Shown: one piece after another, positions 1-6,645 of the stretch
Position numbering within the stretch: position 1 is the first letter of the stretch
Layout of the letters: each line of letters begins with the position of its first letter
Origin: Betaproteobacteria bacterium
Lineage (GTDB): Bacteria; Pseudomonadota; Gammaproteobacteria; Burkholderiales; Burkholderiaceae
Length of the DNA stretch: 10,826 nt
Direction: 5' to 3'
Assembly: GCA_018969885.1 (NCBI GenBank)
Contig: JAGWXN010000094.1
Coordinates: forward strand, 1-10,826
The notes under the pieces: generated by a model
Databases searched by the model: none
What the model saw: only the letters and a program-made list of their open reading frames with translations
What the model was told of the DNA's origin: nothing
Program-made: the position numbers and the translations under genes

Positions 1-1074
1 CTGAAGCAAAAAGGCGTTGACGGTGAAATGTGGGCGGTTCACGGAGGCGGCTTTTATCACTCCAACAAATACATGGTGGCCCCGCGCTGGCTCCCCCTTC
101 CGCAAAACCTTCACTGGTCGTTCTGGGAGAGTTATTCCACCTGGCTCACCGGCTTCGCGCTCTTTACGACCCTCTACCTGTTCAACGCCGGCACTTATCT
201 GATCGACAAGAGCGTGTATGACTGGTCGCCGATGGCGGCGGGTGCCTCCGCGCTCGGCTTTCTGCTGGCGTTCTGGCTGATCTACGACGGCATCTGCCGG
301 ACCCTGGGCCAGCGCAAAAATGGCGACCTGATCGTGGGCGCTGCCGTGACGCTTTTCATCATCGTGGCATCGTGGCTCGCCTGCCAGCTGTTTTCGGGGC
401 GCGCCGCGTTTCTTCTGGTGGGCGCAATGATCGCCACCGCCATGAGCGCCAATGTGTTTGTCTGGATCATTCCCGGTCAGAAAAAGGTGATCGCATCGCT
501 TCGGGCGGGCGAAAAGCCCGATCCTGTTCATGGCTGGCGCGGCAAGCAGCGCAGCGTTCACAACACTTATTTCACGCTGCCCGTCATCATCGCCATGCTG
601 TCCAACCACTATGGCTGGCTTTATCAGGGCGCGCACAACTGGATCGTACTGGTTCTCATGATGCTGGGCGGCGCCCTGATCCGCCACAGTTTTGCCGCGC
701 GCCACAAGGCGCATGTTCAGGGTCGCCGCACGCCCTGGGAGCATGCAATCGTCGGCACCTTGGTGATTGTCGGCGTGATGGTAGGGCTCGCGCCACGCAA
801 GGCCGCCGAAGCCGACGCAGCAAGCGCCACGCCGGCCACCTTCGCAGCGGTGCAGGCGATTGTGGCCGAGCGCTGCGTGGCTTGCCACAACGCGCAACTG
901 CAAAGCAAGAACGTGGCGCTCCATACCCCGGCGCTGATTCGCCAGCATGCGCAGAGTGTCTATCAGCAGACTGCAGTGCTGAAGCTCATGCCCATGAACA
1001 ACGCCACGCAGATCACTGACGCCGAACGCTCGGTCATTCGCCGCTGGTTTGAAGCTGGCGCCAAGGCCGAGTGA
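1..1074 (+). CDS. puuD: Urate hydroxylase PuuD, C-terminal part (5' end outside window)
   Basis: Membrane-bound urate oxidase that converts urate to 5-hydroxyisourate and is thought to pass electrons to the respiratory chain through its own cytochrome c domain. The frame is open from base 1 and the residues before the first in-window Met (base 28) fit the family, so the true start and the first membrane segment lie upstream. The remaining chain (about 357 residues) carries the family signature WAVHGGGFYHS, about seven hydrophobic segments, then a soluble domain with one haem c motif, CVACH (bases 874-888). A likely distal Met ligand lies in KLMPMNN (Met codons at 988 and 994). The fused cytochrome separates PuuD from cofactor-free soluble uricase. 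The next gene, 36 bases downstream, is the hydrolase for its product, which strongly supports the call. UraD (OHCU decarboxylase), the next pathway step, is not in the window. Confidence 0.95.
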   Translation: MKQKGVDGEMWAVHGGGFYHSNKYMVAPRWLPLPQNLHWSFWESYSTWLTGFALFTTLYLFNAGTYLIDKSVYDWSPMAAGASALGFLLAFWLIYDGICRTLGQRKNGDLIVGAAVTLFIIVASWLACQLFSGRAAFLLVGAMIATAMSANVFVWIIPGQKKVIASLRAGEKPDPVHGWRGKQRSVHNTYFTLPVIIAMLSNHYGWLYQGAHNWIVLVLMMLGGALIRHSFAARHKAHVQGRRTPWEHAIVGTLVIVGVMVGLAPRKAAEADAASATPATFAAVQAIVAERCVACHNAQLQSKNVALHTPALIRQHAQSVYQQTAVLKLMPMNNATQITDAERSVIRRWFEAGAKAE

Positions 1075-1110
1075 CGCCATGTCCGTTTTTTCTCAAGCGA
1101 GCCGCAACCC

Positions 1111-1470
1111 ATGGGACGACTGAGCACCCACGTTCTTGATACCGCGCACGGCTGCCCAGCTGCCGGCATGCGAGTAAGCCTGCAGCGTATTCATGCTGAT
1201 GGTCGCGCCGATCCGGTGGCCAGCATCACCCTGAATGCCGACGGCCGAAACGATGGCGGGCCGCTGCTCGATGCCAACAGCATGGCTGTGGGTCGCTGGC
1301 GGCTCGTGTTCGAGGCAGGCGCCTATTTCAGGTCCCGCGGCGTCGCGCTACCCGATCCCCCATTTGTTGATCAGGTACAGATCGACTTCGGCATTGCGGA
1401 TGTGGCGGGCCACTATCACGTTCCCCTGCTGGTGAGCCCCTGGAGTTGGAGCACCTACCGCGGATCCTGA
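1111..1470 (+). CDS. uraH: 5-hydroxyisourate hydrolase (transthyretin-like protein)
   Basis: Hydrolyses 5-hydroxyisourate to 2-oxo-4-hydroxy-4-carboxy-5-ureidoimidazoline, the step after PuuD (also named hiuH or pucM). The 119-residue length is normal for the cytoplasmic enzyme, a homotetramer with the transthyretin fold, and no signal peptide is seen. Diagnostic motifs are all present: LSTHVLDTAHG at the N-terminus (catalytic His7), DGRNDGG (Arg46), HYHVPLLVSP (His101/His103 region) and the C-terminal YRGS (116-119) that distinguishes the hydrolase from hormone-binding transthyretin. The ATG at 1111 places LSTH at the usual distance from the N-terminus. The upstream ribosome-binding site is weak (AAGCGAG-like), which fits translation within a puuD-uraH operon. 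The CoA-transferase gene begins 4 bases after the stop codon. Confidence 0.97.
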   Translation: MGRLSTHVLDTAHGCPAAGMRVSLQRIHADGRADPVASITLNADGRNDGGPLLDANSMAVGRWRLVFEAGAYFRSRGVALPDPPFVDQVQIDFGIADVAGHYHVPLLVSPWSWSTYRGS

Positions 1471-1474
1471 AACG

Positions 1475-2674
1475 ATGTCCAGCCCATTACGTACTCTGCC
1501 CCTCGCGGGCCTGAAGGTGGTGGAATTCACCCACATGGTGATGGGCCCGACCTGCGGCCTGGTACTGGCCGACCTGGGTGCGGAAGTCATCAAGGTGGAA
1601 CCCATCGAGGGGGACCGGACCCGCACGCTGCTGGGCTCGGGCGCCGGGTTCTTCCCGATGTTCAACCGGAACAAGAAAAGCATCCGGATCAATCTCCAGC
1701 ATCCCGAGGGGGCTGCCGCCGCGCGTGACCTCTGCCTCGCAGCCGACGTGGTGATTGAAAACTTCAAACCCGGGGCGATGGCGCGCTACGGGCTCGACTA
1801 CGACAGCCTCGCCGCGCGCGAACCGCGGATCATTCACGTGAGCCTGAAGGGGTTCCTGCCAGGGCCGTACGAGCATCGCACCGCGCTCGATGAAGTGGTG
1901 CAGATGATGGGGGGACTTGCCTACATGACGGGGCGTCCCGGCGATCCGCTCCGCGCGGGCACCAGCGTGAACGACATCATGGGCGGCATGTTTGGGGCGA
2001 TCGGGGTGATGGGCGCCCTCATTCAGCGCGGCATCAGCGGCCGGGGACAGTCGGTGCAGGCCTCGCTCTTTGAGAACAATGTGTTTCTGGTGGGCCAGCA
2101 CATGCTGCAGCACGCGATCACCGGCGTCGCGGCCGAGCCAATGCCCAACCGAATTTCCGCGTGGGCTGTATACGACGTATTCACGGTTCGCGATGGCGAG
2201 CAGATTTTCCTTGCGGCCGTGAGTGACCCCCAATGGAAAACTTTCTGTGAGGCATTCGGATTTCACGACCTGCTGTCGGATCCGGCGCTTGCCAACAACA
2301 ACCTGCGGGTGGGAATGCGATCCACGCTGATCCCCGAATTGAAAAAGCGGCTGGCGGCTTTCAGCGCGGCCGAACTCGCGGCTTTGTTCGAGCGCGAAGG
2401 CCTCCCCTACGCGCCCATCATGCGCCCAGAGCAGTTGTTTGACGATCCCCACCTGCAGGCGACCGGTGGACTGGCTGAGGTACGACTCACAGATGGCCCT
2501 GGCGCGGGCGGCACTGCTCAGGCTGCGCTCCTGCCGCTCACGCTCGCAGGCGGTCGTCTGGGTGTCCGGCTGCAACCGCCCTTCCAGGGCGAGCATACCG
2601 AGGCACTTCTCGCCGGACTCGGCTACCCGCCGGAAAGAATCTCGGCCCTCCAGGCGTCCGGCGCGGTCCGCTGA
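1475..2674 (+). CDS. CaiB/BaiF (family III) CoA-transferase
   Basis: Predicted cytoplasmic family III CoA-transferase, moving CoA from an acyl-CoA donor to a carboxylic acid through an aspartyl-CoA thioester. The 399-residue length is typical. Visible family hallmarks are LKVVEFTHMVMGP near the N-terminus, LADLGAEVIKVEP (31-43), NRNKKSI (64-70), VIENFKPG (93-100) and a likely catalytic Asp167 in GTSVNDIMGG, close in position to Asp169 of formyl-CoA transferase. Family members act on oxalate, carnitine, succinate/itaconate and benzylsuccinate among others, so the substrate cannot be assigned. It starts 4 bases after uraH and has only a weak ribosome-binding site, so it is probably translated from the same message. 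Its end lies 76 bases before the Bug-1 start. It could activate a carboxylate captured by that receptor; this is inference. Confidence 0.93.
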   Translation: MSSPLRTLPLAGLKVVEFTHMVMGPTCGLVLADLGAEVIKVEPIEGDRTRTLLGSGAGFFPMFNRNKKSIRINLQHPEGAAAARDLCLAADVVIENFKPGAMARYGLDYDSLAAREPRIIHVSLKGFLPGPYEHRTALDEVVQMMGGLAYMTGRPGDPLRAGTSVNDIMGGMFGAIGVMGALIQRGISGRGQSVQASLFENNVFLVGQHMLQHAITGVAAEPMPNRISAWAVYDVFTVRDGEQIFLAAVSDPQWKTFCEAFGFHDLLSDPALANNNLRVGMRSTLIPELKKRLAAFSAAELAALFEREGLPYAPIMRPEQLFDDPHLQATGGLAEVRLTDGPGAGGTAQAALLPLTLAGGRLGVRLQPPFQGEHTEALLAGLGYPPERISALQASGAVR

Positions 2675-2737
2675 ACGGGCCTGGCACTGGACGCCTCTCG
2701 CGTTCGGTGCTGCAATGGGTCCGTCGCCACCTTCCCC

Positions 2738-2741
2738 GGAG
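2738..2741 (+). promoter_or_regulatory. Ribosome-binding site supporting the Bug-1 start
   Basis: GGAG lies 9 bases before the ATG at 2751. It supports that ATG over an in-frame upstream ATG at 2439, which lies deep inside the CoA-transferase gene and would add a 104-residue Arg/Ser/Pro-rich segment with no resemblance to a signal peptide. Confidence 0.55.
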
Positions 2742-2750
2742 CGCTCTGCC

Positions 2751-3794
2751 ATGACCGTTCACGACGCCCGTCGACGCCTGATCGCAGCCACTGCCAGCCT
2801 GCCGCTCACCGCCACGCGGGTCTCGCGATGGATGGCCCCCGGCGCCCTCGCTTTACCGCTGACCGCGATCGCGCCGGGCGCGGCGGCCCAGAGCGGTGCC
2901 TGGCCCAACCGACCCGTTCGCCTCCTGGTGGGCAGCCCTGCGGGATCCGGCACCGACCTGGTGGCACGTGCCGTCGCCGCCAGGATGGGTGAGCCCTTGG
3001 GCCAACCGCTCGTCACAGAAAATCGCATGGGCGCGGGCGGGCAGATCGCCACTGAAGTGATCTCCAAGGCCACACCCGATGGCTACATGCTGCTTGCACT
3101 GTCCAGCGCGCACGCGAGCCAGGCCGCCACGCTCAAATCGCTGCCCTATGACCCGATTGACGGGCTGCGCTGGGTATCCACCGTGGGCGTGTACCCGCTC
3201 ATCATTGCCACCGCCGCCGACTCACCTATCCGCGATCTCGATGACCTGATCCGCCGCGCGCGTCAGTCCCCGGGGAGCATCAGCTATTCCACCTCTGGCA
3301 TTGGCAGTGCACTGCACCTGATCGGCGAGTGGCTGGGCGCGGCTACCGGGACACAGCTCACCCACGTGCCCTATCCGGCAGGCGGCGGTTTCGGCTACAC
3401 CGACCTGATCGCGGGCCGCATTCAACTGATGATCAACATCCCCGGCCTGATCGTGCCCAATATCCGCGCGGGCAAGCTGCGAGCGATCGCAGTCAGTTCG
3501 CCCAAACGCTATGACGTGCTGCCCGATGTGCCTACGCTTTCGGAAATTGCGCCGGGGCTGGAAATCATTTCCTGGCTGGGCATCGTCGCGCCGCCCGCCA
3601 CCCCACCCGATATCGTGACGAAAATCAACGCAGCCGTGCGAAGCGCCATTGCCCAGCCAGAACTCCAGGAGCAGCTGCGCAAAGCAGGTGTGACCCCGCA
3701 GGCCAACAGCCCCGACGAATTCCGGGCGGTGGTAGCAGAAAGCATCGATCTGTATCGCAAGATTGCGCGCTCGCGCGGCATCGAACTGCAGTAG
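2751..3794 (+). CDS. Bug-1: tripartite tricarboxylate transporter (Bug/TctC) substrate-binding protein
   Basis: Periplasmic receptor of the Bug/TctC family, which binds small carboxylates or related polar solutes between two lobes. From the ATG at 2751 it has 347 residues. The N-terminus is longer than in the other two receptors here: an Arg triplet at 7-9 (ARRRLIAA, Tat-like but without a clear consensus), a hydrophobic stretch near 29-46, and likely cleavage at GAAA|QS (46|47). The mature protein has the family pattern WPNRPVRLLVGSPAGSGTD, with the conserved ligand-loop Asp at 69, then ENRMGAGG, TPDGYMLL, LPYDPI, DLIAGRI and GKLRAIAV. Two departures from the usual pattern are GSG where AGG is common and YPAGGGFGYTD where Y-K-G-x-x-P is common, suggesting its own ligand specificity. 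It lies in the same direction as the CoA-transferase and is probably co-transcribed. No TctA/TctB genes are nearby. Confidence 0.94.
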   Translation: MTVHDARRRLIAATASLPLTATRVSRWMAPGALALPLTAIAPGAAAQSGAWPNRPVRLLVGSPAGSGTDLVARAVAARMGEPLGQPLVTENRMGAGGQIATEVISKATPDGYMLLALSSAHASQAATLKSLPYDPIDGLRWVSTVGVYPLIIATAADSPIRDLDDLIRRARQSPGSISYSTSGIGSALHLIGEWLGAATGTQLTHVPYPAGGGFGYTDLIAGRIQLMINIPGLIVPNIRAGKLRAIAVSSPKRYDVLPDVPTLSEIAPGLEIISWLGIVAPPATPPDIVTKINAAVRSAIAQPELQEQLRKAGVTPQANSPDEFRAVVAESIDLYRKIARSRGIELQ

Positions 3795-3841
3795 CGCGCC
3801 GTCGCGGTCGTTCCGCGCGCGCAACTGTGGAAAGCGCCGGG

Positions 3842-4423
3842 TCAGCCGAGCGCGGGCAGGCTCGCCTCGAGTCGTGCATTGGCCTCGGATAACCGGGCAC
3901 GCAGCTCGGCAGTCCACTCACTCTTCAGGCGGAAGCCAGGCTGGGCGCGAGCGTGCCGCTCCACATCAAGAAGAATCTGCGCGTCGGGCGCAGTGACATC
4001 CCAGGGCACGCGAATGGGCTGCGGAATATGCCAGGGTGTGTCGATAAAGAGCTCGAGCCGGTTGTTGTCCGGGTCGCCGAAATACACCGAGATCGAATCG
4101 CCGTGAGCGAGCGGCCCAAGCGTTGGGCCCTCGAGCGTCACCAGATCGCCGGCCTGCTTCACGCGCGCGTAGAGCCGTTTGAGCGTGGCGAGGTCATCAA
4201 CCCGAAATGAAATCTGCTGCACGTTGCCCGCGCTGCCCGGGGCTCGTCCCGAGCCAATGGCGAGTTGATGATGCTCATCAACACTACGGGTGAGAAAAGC
4301 AAACTCGCCGTTTGCGATCGGGCCCCGGTCGGTGACCACAAAGCCTAGATAGGTGGTGTAGAACTGCACCGCACGCTCGACATTGCTCACAAATATGCCG
4401 CAGTGGCTGAAACGGATGTTCAT
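3842..4423 (-). CDS. VOC-1: VOC-superfamily protein, extradiol-dioxygenase-like
   Basis: Single vicinal-oxygen-chelate domain (roughly residues 3-127) followed by a C-terminal tail to 193. VOC enzymes use a metal to act on vicinal oxygens; members include extradiol ring-cleavage dioxygenases, glyoxalases and fosfomycin-resistance enzymes. Visible elements are FSHCGIFVSNVERAVQFY with likely metal ligand His7, TDRG (31-34), EHHQLAIG with His51/52, VQQISFRV with Gln70 at the usual second His-ligand position, and NNRLELFIDTPWH with Glu124. The tail keeps HIPQPIRVPWDV and QPGFRLKSEW, also present in VOC-2. AGGA, 5 bases before the ATG, supports the start. The gene lies 12 bases downstream of Bug-2 on the same strand, so the two form an operon. 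A general dioxygenase-like label is the safe call; reaction and substrate are unknown. Confidence 0.9.
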   Translation of the reverse strand: MNIRFSHCGIFVSNVERAVQFYTTYLGFVVTDRGPIANGEFAFLTRSVDEHHQLAIGSGRAPGSAGNVQQISFRVDDLATLKRLYARVKQAGDLVTLEGPTLGPLAHGDSISVYFGDPDNNRLELFIDTPWHIPQPIRVPWDVTAPDAQILLDVERHARAQPGFRLKSEWTAELRARLSEANARLEASLPALG

Positions 4424-4428
4424 GGGCG

Positions 4429-4432
4429 TCCT
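4429..4432 (-). promoter_or_regulatory. Ribosome-binding site of VOC-1
   Basis: AGGA on the minus strand, 5 bases before the VOC-1 ATG and inside the 12-base gap after the Bug-2 stop codon. It fixes the VOC-1 start and points to translation from one Bug-2/VOC-1 message. Confidence 0.55.
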
Positions 4433-4435
4433 GGC

Positions 4436-5428
4436 TCAGTCGAGTTGAATGCCGGTTGAGCGGATGAGTTGGTCCCAGCGCGCCAGCTCGCGATCCATAA
4501 AGGGCTGCTGCTCGGCTGCAGCGATATTCATAGGCATGCCACCGATGCCCTGAATTCGCGCGATGTATTCGGGCGAGCGCACCAGCGTGCCGATCGCCTC
4601 GCGTAGCCTTTCAACCACCTGGGGGGGCGTCGCCGAAGGCGCAAAGACCGCCATCCAGCTACCGGCTTCGAAGTCGAGCAGACCGGTTTCGATCAGGGTG
4701 GGCGTGTCGGGCAGTTGCGGCGAGCGCTGGGTACTGCTCACGCCCAGCGCCTTGAGCCGTCCCGCCTGAATGAAGCCTCGGGCAGCTGAAATATTCTCCA
4801 TTGTGAAGTGAACCCTGCCGGCGATCATGTCCTGATGCGCGGGTGCTGCACCTTTGTAATGCACGGTCTCCATGTTGAGGCCAAGCTGCTTCAGAACAAT
4901 TTCGCCCCAGATGTGCTGAGCGGTACCCACTCCTGCGGTGGCAAAGTTGTACTTGCCCGGGTTGTCGCGCACCAGACTGACAAACTCCCGCAGGTTGTTA
5001 ACCGGTAACGAAGCCGCCACCAGAAACACCGTGGGATAGGTGGCGAGGAACCCCACCGGCACGAAATCTTTCTTCGCGTCATAAGGAAGCTTGCGAAACA
5101 GCGCGGGATTGAGCGCGATATTGCTTACGCCGCCCAGCATGAGGGTGTAGCCATCGGGCGCTGAGCGTGCCACATGCTCAGTGCCGGTGATGGTGCCGGC
5201 CCCGGGGCGGTTTTCCACCACCATACTGACCTTCTGGTCCTCGGTGAGCCGCTGCGCGACCTGCCGGCCCAGAATATCGAAGCCACCGCCAGCCGCAGTG
5301 GGAATTACCAGGCGAATCGGTCTTGACGGGAAGTCGGACTGCGCAGACGCGTGGCTCGCCAATCCCAGCATCAGCGCCGTGGTGGCAGTCAATAGCGCGA
5401 CCTTCACAATGGGTCGGATCATGGACAT
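4436..5428 (-). CDS. Bug-2: tripartite tricarboxylate transporter (Bug/TctC) substrate-binding protein
   Basis: Periplasmic Bug/TctC-type receptor of 330 residues, the usual length. It has a standard Sec signal peptide: basic start (R5, K9), hydrophobic core at about 10-24, and likely cleavage at ASA|QS (29|30). The mature protein has FPSRPIRLVIPTAAGGGFD with the conserved loop Asp51, then VVENRPGAG, APDGYTLMLG, LPYDAKKDF, VHYKGAAPAHQDMIAG, GRLKALGVSS and FAPSATPP, all classical family motifs. The start is the ATG at 5428, preceded by a G-rich AGGGGG 5 bases upstream; a second in-frame ATG lies two codons later. It is the first gene of a two-gene minus-strand operon with VOC-1 and diverges from Bug-3. 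It belongs to the same family as Bug-1 and Bug-3 but is clearly different in sequence, so the three are not recent copies. Confidence 0.95.
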   Translation of the reverse strand: MSMIRPIVKVALLTATTALMLGLASHASAQSDFPSRPIRLVIPTAAGGGFDILGRQVAQRLTEDQKVSMVVENRPGAGTITGTEHVARSAPDGYTLMLGGVSNIALNPALFRKLPYDAKKDFVPVGFLATYPTVFLVAASLPVNNLREFVSLVRDNPGKYNFATAGVGTAQHIWGEIVLKQLGLNMETVHYKGAAPAHQDMIAGRVHFTMENISAARGFIQAGRLKALGVSSTQRSPQLPDTPTLIETGLLDFEAGSWMAVFAPSATPPQVVERLREAIGTLVRSPEYIARIQGIGGMPMNIAAAEQQPFMDRELARWDQLIRSTGIQLD

Positions 5429-5664
5429 CGAATCCCCCTGCCTGATTGTTTATGTTTGCAGCGCCATTCTGTGGAACTCCATGCAATCGGGCAAGCGTCG
5501 ACAGACACCGACCCGCCCCTTTCGAAACCTGGACTGGGCGGCCGAGACCGCATATCGCCCGCCGCCCGAAGTCGTTGCATAATCGCTTGGTCTGCGCGCC
5601 ATGCGACCGGGGTGCGGCAATCGATATGGCGGCCCTTCGTAGCCGCCCAGGGAGGAGTCAGACA
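5429..5664. promoter_or_regulatory. Divergent intergenic region between Bug-2 and Bug-3
   Basis: This 236-base region separates two divergent receptor genes and must hold the start signals for both operons unless transcription reads in from elsewhere. Candidate -10 boxes are CATAAT at 5578-5583 on the plus strand and CATAAA on the minus strand (plus bases 5449-5454), neither with a convincing -35. Frames run open through part of it, but the encoded residues look nothing like a signal peptide and are best read as noncoding. No regulator gene lies next to it and I could not identify an operator. It is the longest gene-free stretch in the window. Confidence 0.5.
5651..5657 (+). promoter_or_regulatory. 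Strong ribosome-binding site of Bug-3
   Basis: GGAGGAG is the best Shine-Dalgarno match seen in the window. It ends 7 bases before a GTG at 5665 and 10 bases before the ATG at 5668, so either codon could start Bug-3. It rules out the longer frame that opens at 5446. Confidence 0.75.
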
Positions 5665-5667
5665 GTG

Positions 5668-6639
5668 ATGTTCAAAACAGCCGCCGCAGCCGCGCTTGCA
5701 GCGTGTATCGGCCTCTCGGGCGCGCATGCCCAGGAATGGGTGGCCAACAAGCCCATCCGATTCGTGGTTCCCCAGGTCACTGGCGGCGGGGCCGACGCCA
5801 TCGGGCGCGCCATCGCGAAAGGCATTTCAGACCAGATCGGCCAGCCCCTGGTGGTGGAAAACCGGCCAGGCGCCAATGGTGGTGTGGGGGTCGAGTCGCT
5901 CATGCGGGCGCCCGCAGACGGCTACAGTCTGCTGCTGGTTTTCACCTCGCTGATGGCGCTCAACCCGGCGGTATATGCGAAGCTGCCCTACGATCCGCTT
6001 AAGGATTTCACCCCGCTCGCCGGCATGTGCGAGGTGCCGCTGGTGATCATGGCGAGCAACGCGGTCAACGCCCGTGATGCGGCAGAGCTGGTGAAGCTTG
6101 AGCGCTCGCAGCCTGGCAAGATCGACGCAGCCTCCAGCGGCAACGGCGCCTTCTCGCATCTGCTGATCGAGATGATGAACGCAAAAACCGGCACTCGCTT
6201 CACGCATATCCCGTTCAAAGGCGAGGCTCCTGCCGTACAGCATCTGATGGGCGACCATGGCCCCATCATCTATATCGGCACCCCAGCGCTCGCCATTGCG
6301 CATCAAAACTCGGGACGGCTCAAGCTTCTCGCCGTCACGACTCAGAAGCGCATGCCGCAACTTCCCGAGGTGCGTACGCTCGCCGAGCAGGGCTTCACCG
6401 AGTTCAATGAGAGCTTCTGGTACGGCGTGGTGGTGTCATCCGCCACCCCGCCCGCGATTGCCGCCGTGCTCCAGCGCTATGCGCAGCAGGCCGCCAATCA
6501 GCCTGCCGTACAGGAACAACTCGGCCGCCACGGCTGCGGTCCGCTGCCACTCAGCGCCGCCGACTTCGACAAGCGTATTCGCTCCGATCACGCCAAATAC
6601 ACCGGCATCGCACGCGCTGTCGGCATGAAAGTGGACTGA
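5668..6639 (+). CDS. Bug-3: tripartite tricarboxylate transporter (Bug/TctC) substrate-binding protein
   Basis: Periplasmic Bug/TctC receptor of 323 residues from the ATG at 5668 (324 if the adjacent GTG at 5665 is used). The signal peptide is short and Ala-rich, with likely cleavage at AHA|QE (21|22). The mature protein shows KPIRFVVPQVTGGGAD with conserved loop Asp43, VVENRPGANGG, APADGYSLLL, LPYDPLKDFTPL, HIPFKGEAPAVQHLMG, GRLKLLAVTT and SSATPP. Val-Thr replaces the usual Ala/Gly-Ala just before the GGG of the ligand loop, and Phe-Lys-Gly replaces Tyr-Lys-Gly, so its ligand may differ from Bug-2. It heads the plus-strand operon Bug-3/VOC-2/FAH family/selO; the VOC-2 ATG follows its stop by 6 bases. 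It probably captures the compound that the downstream enzymes process, which is inference from position. Confidence 0.95.
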   Translation: MFKTAAAAALAACIGLSGAHAQEWVANKPIRFVVPQVTGGGADAIGRAIAKGISDQIGQPLVVENRPGANGGVGVESLMRAPADGYSLLLVFTSLMALNPAVYAKLPYDPLKDFTPLAGMCEVPLVIMASNAVNARDAAELVKLERSQPGKIDAASSGNGAFSHLLIEMMNAKTGTRFTHIPFKGEAPAVQHLMGDHGPIIYIGTPALAIAHQNSGRLKLLAVTTQKRMPQLPEVRTLAEQGFTEFNESFWYGVVVSSATPPAIAAVLQRYAQQAANQPAVQEQLGRHGCGPLPLSAADFDKRIRSDHAKYTGIARAVGMKVD

Positions 6640-6645
6640 CTCATC

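Noticed and set aside
2439..2750. In-frame upstream extension of Bug-1 overlapping the CoA-transferase gene (would make a 451-residue protein)
   Set aside because: The extension is Arg/Ser/Pro-rich, lacks signal-peptide character and is the out-of-frame shadow of a conserved gene. The ATG at 2751 has a GGAG site and leads into an export signal.
1487..2752. Long open frame antisense to the CoA-transferase gene (421 codons)
   Set aside because: Long antisense frames are common in GC-rich genes. The translation is His/Arg/Gly-rich with no recognisable domain, while the plus strand carries a full family III CoA-transferase.
3795..3841. GC-rich GCGCGC inverted repeat between the convergent Bug-1 and VOC-1 genes as a terminator
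   Set aside because: The stem would be only about 6 base pairs of low-complexity GC with no T-run on either strand, and such repeats arise by chance in this base composition.
5446..5667. In-frame upstream extension of Bug-3 (would make a 397-residue protein)
   Set aside because: The added residues do not resemble any Bug N-terminus and would bury the clear signal peptide. GGAGGAG just before 5665/5668 marks the real start.
5827..6360. Antisense open frame within Bug-3 (177 codons)
   Set aside because: A compositional shadow of a strongly supported receptor gene; no motif or ribosome-binding site was seen.
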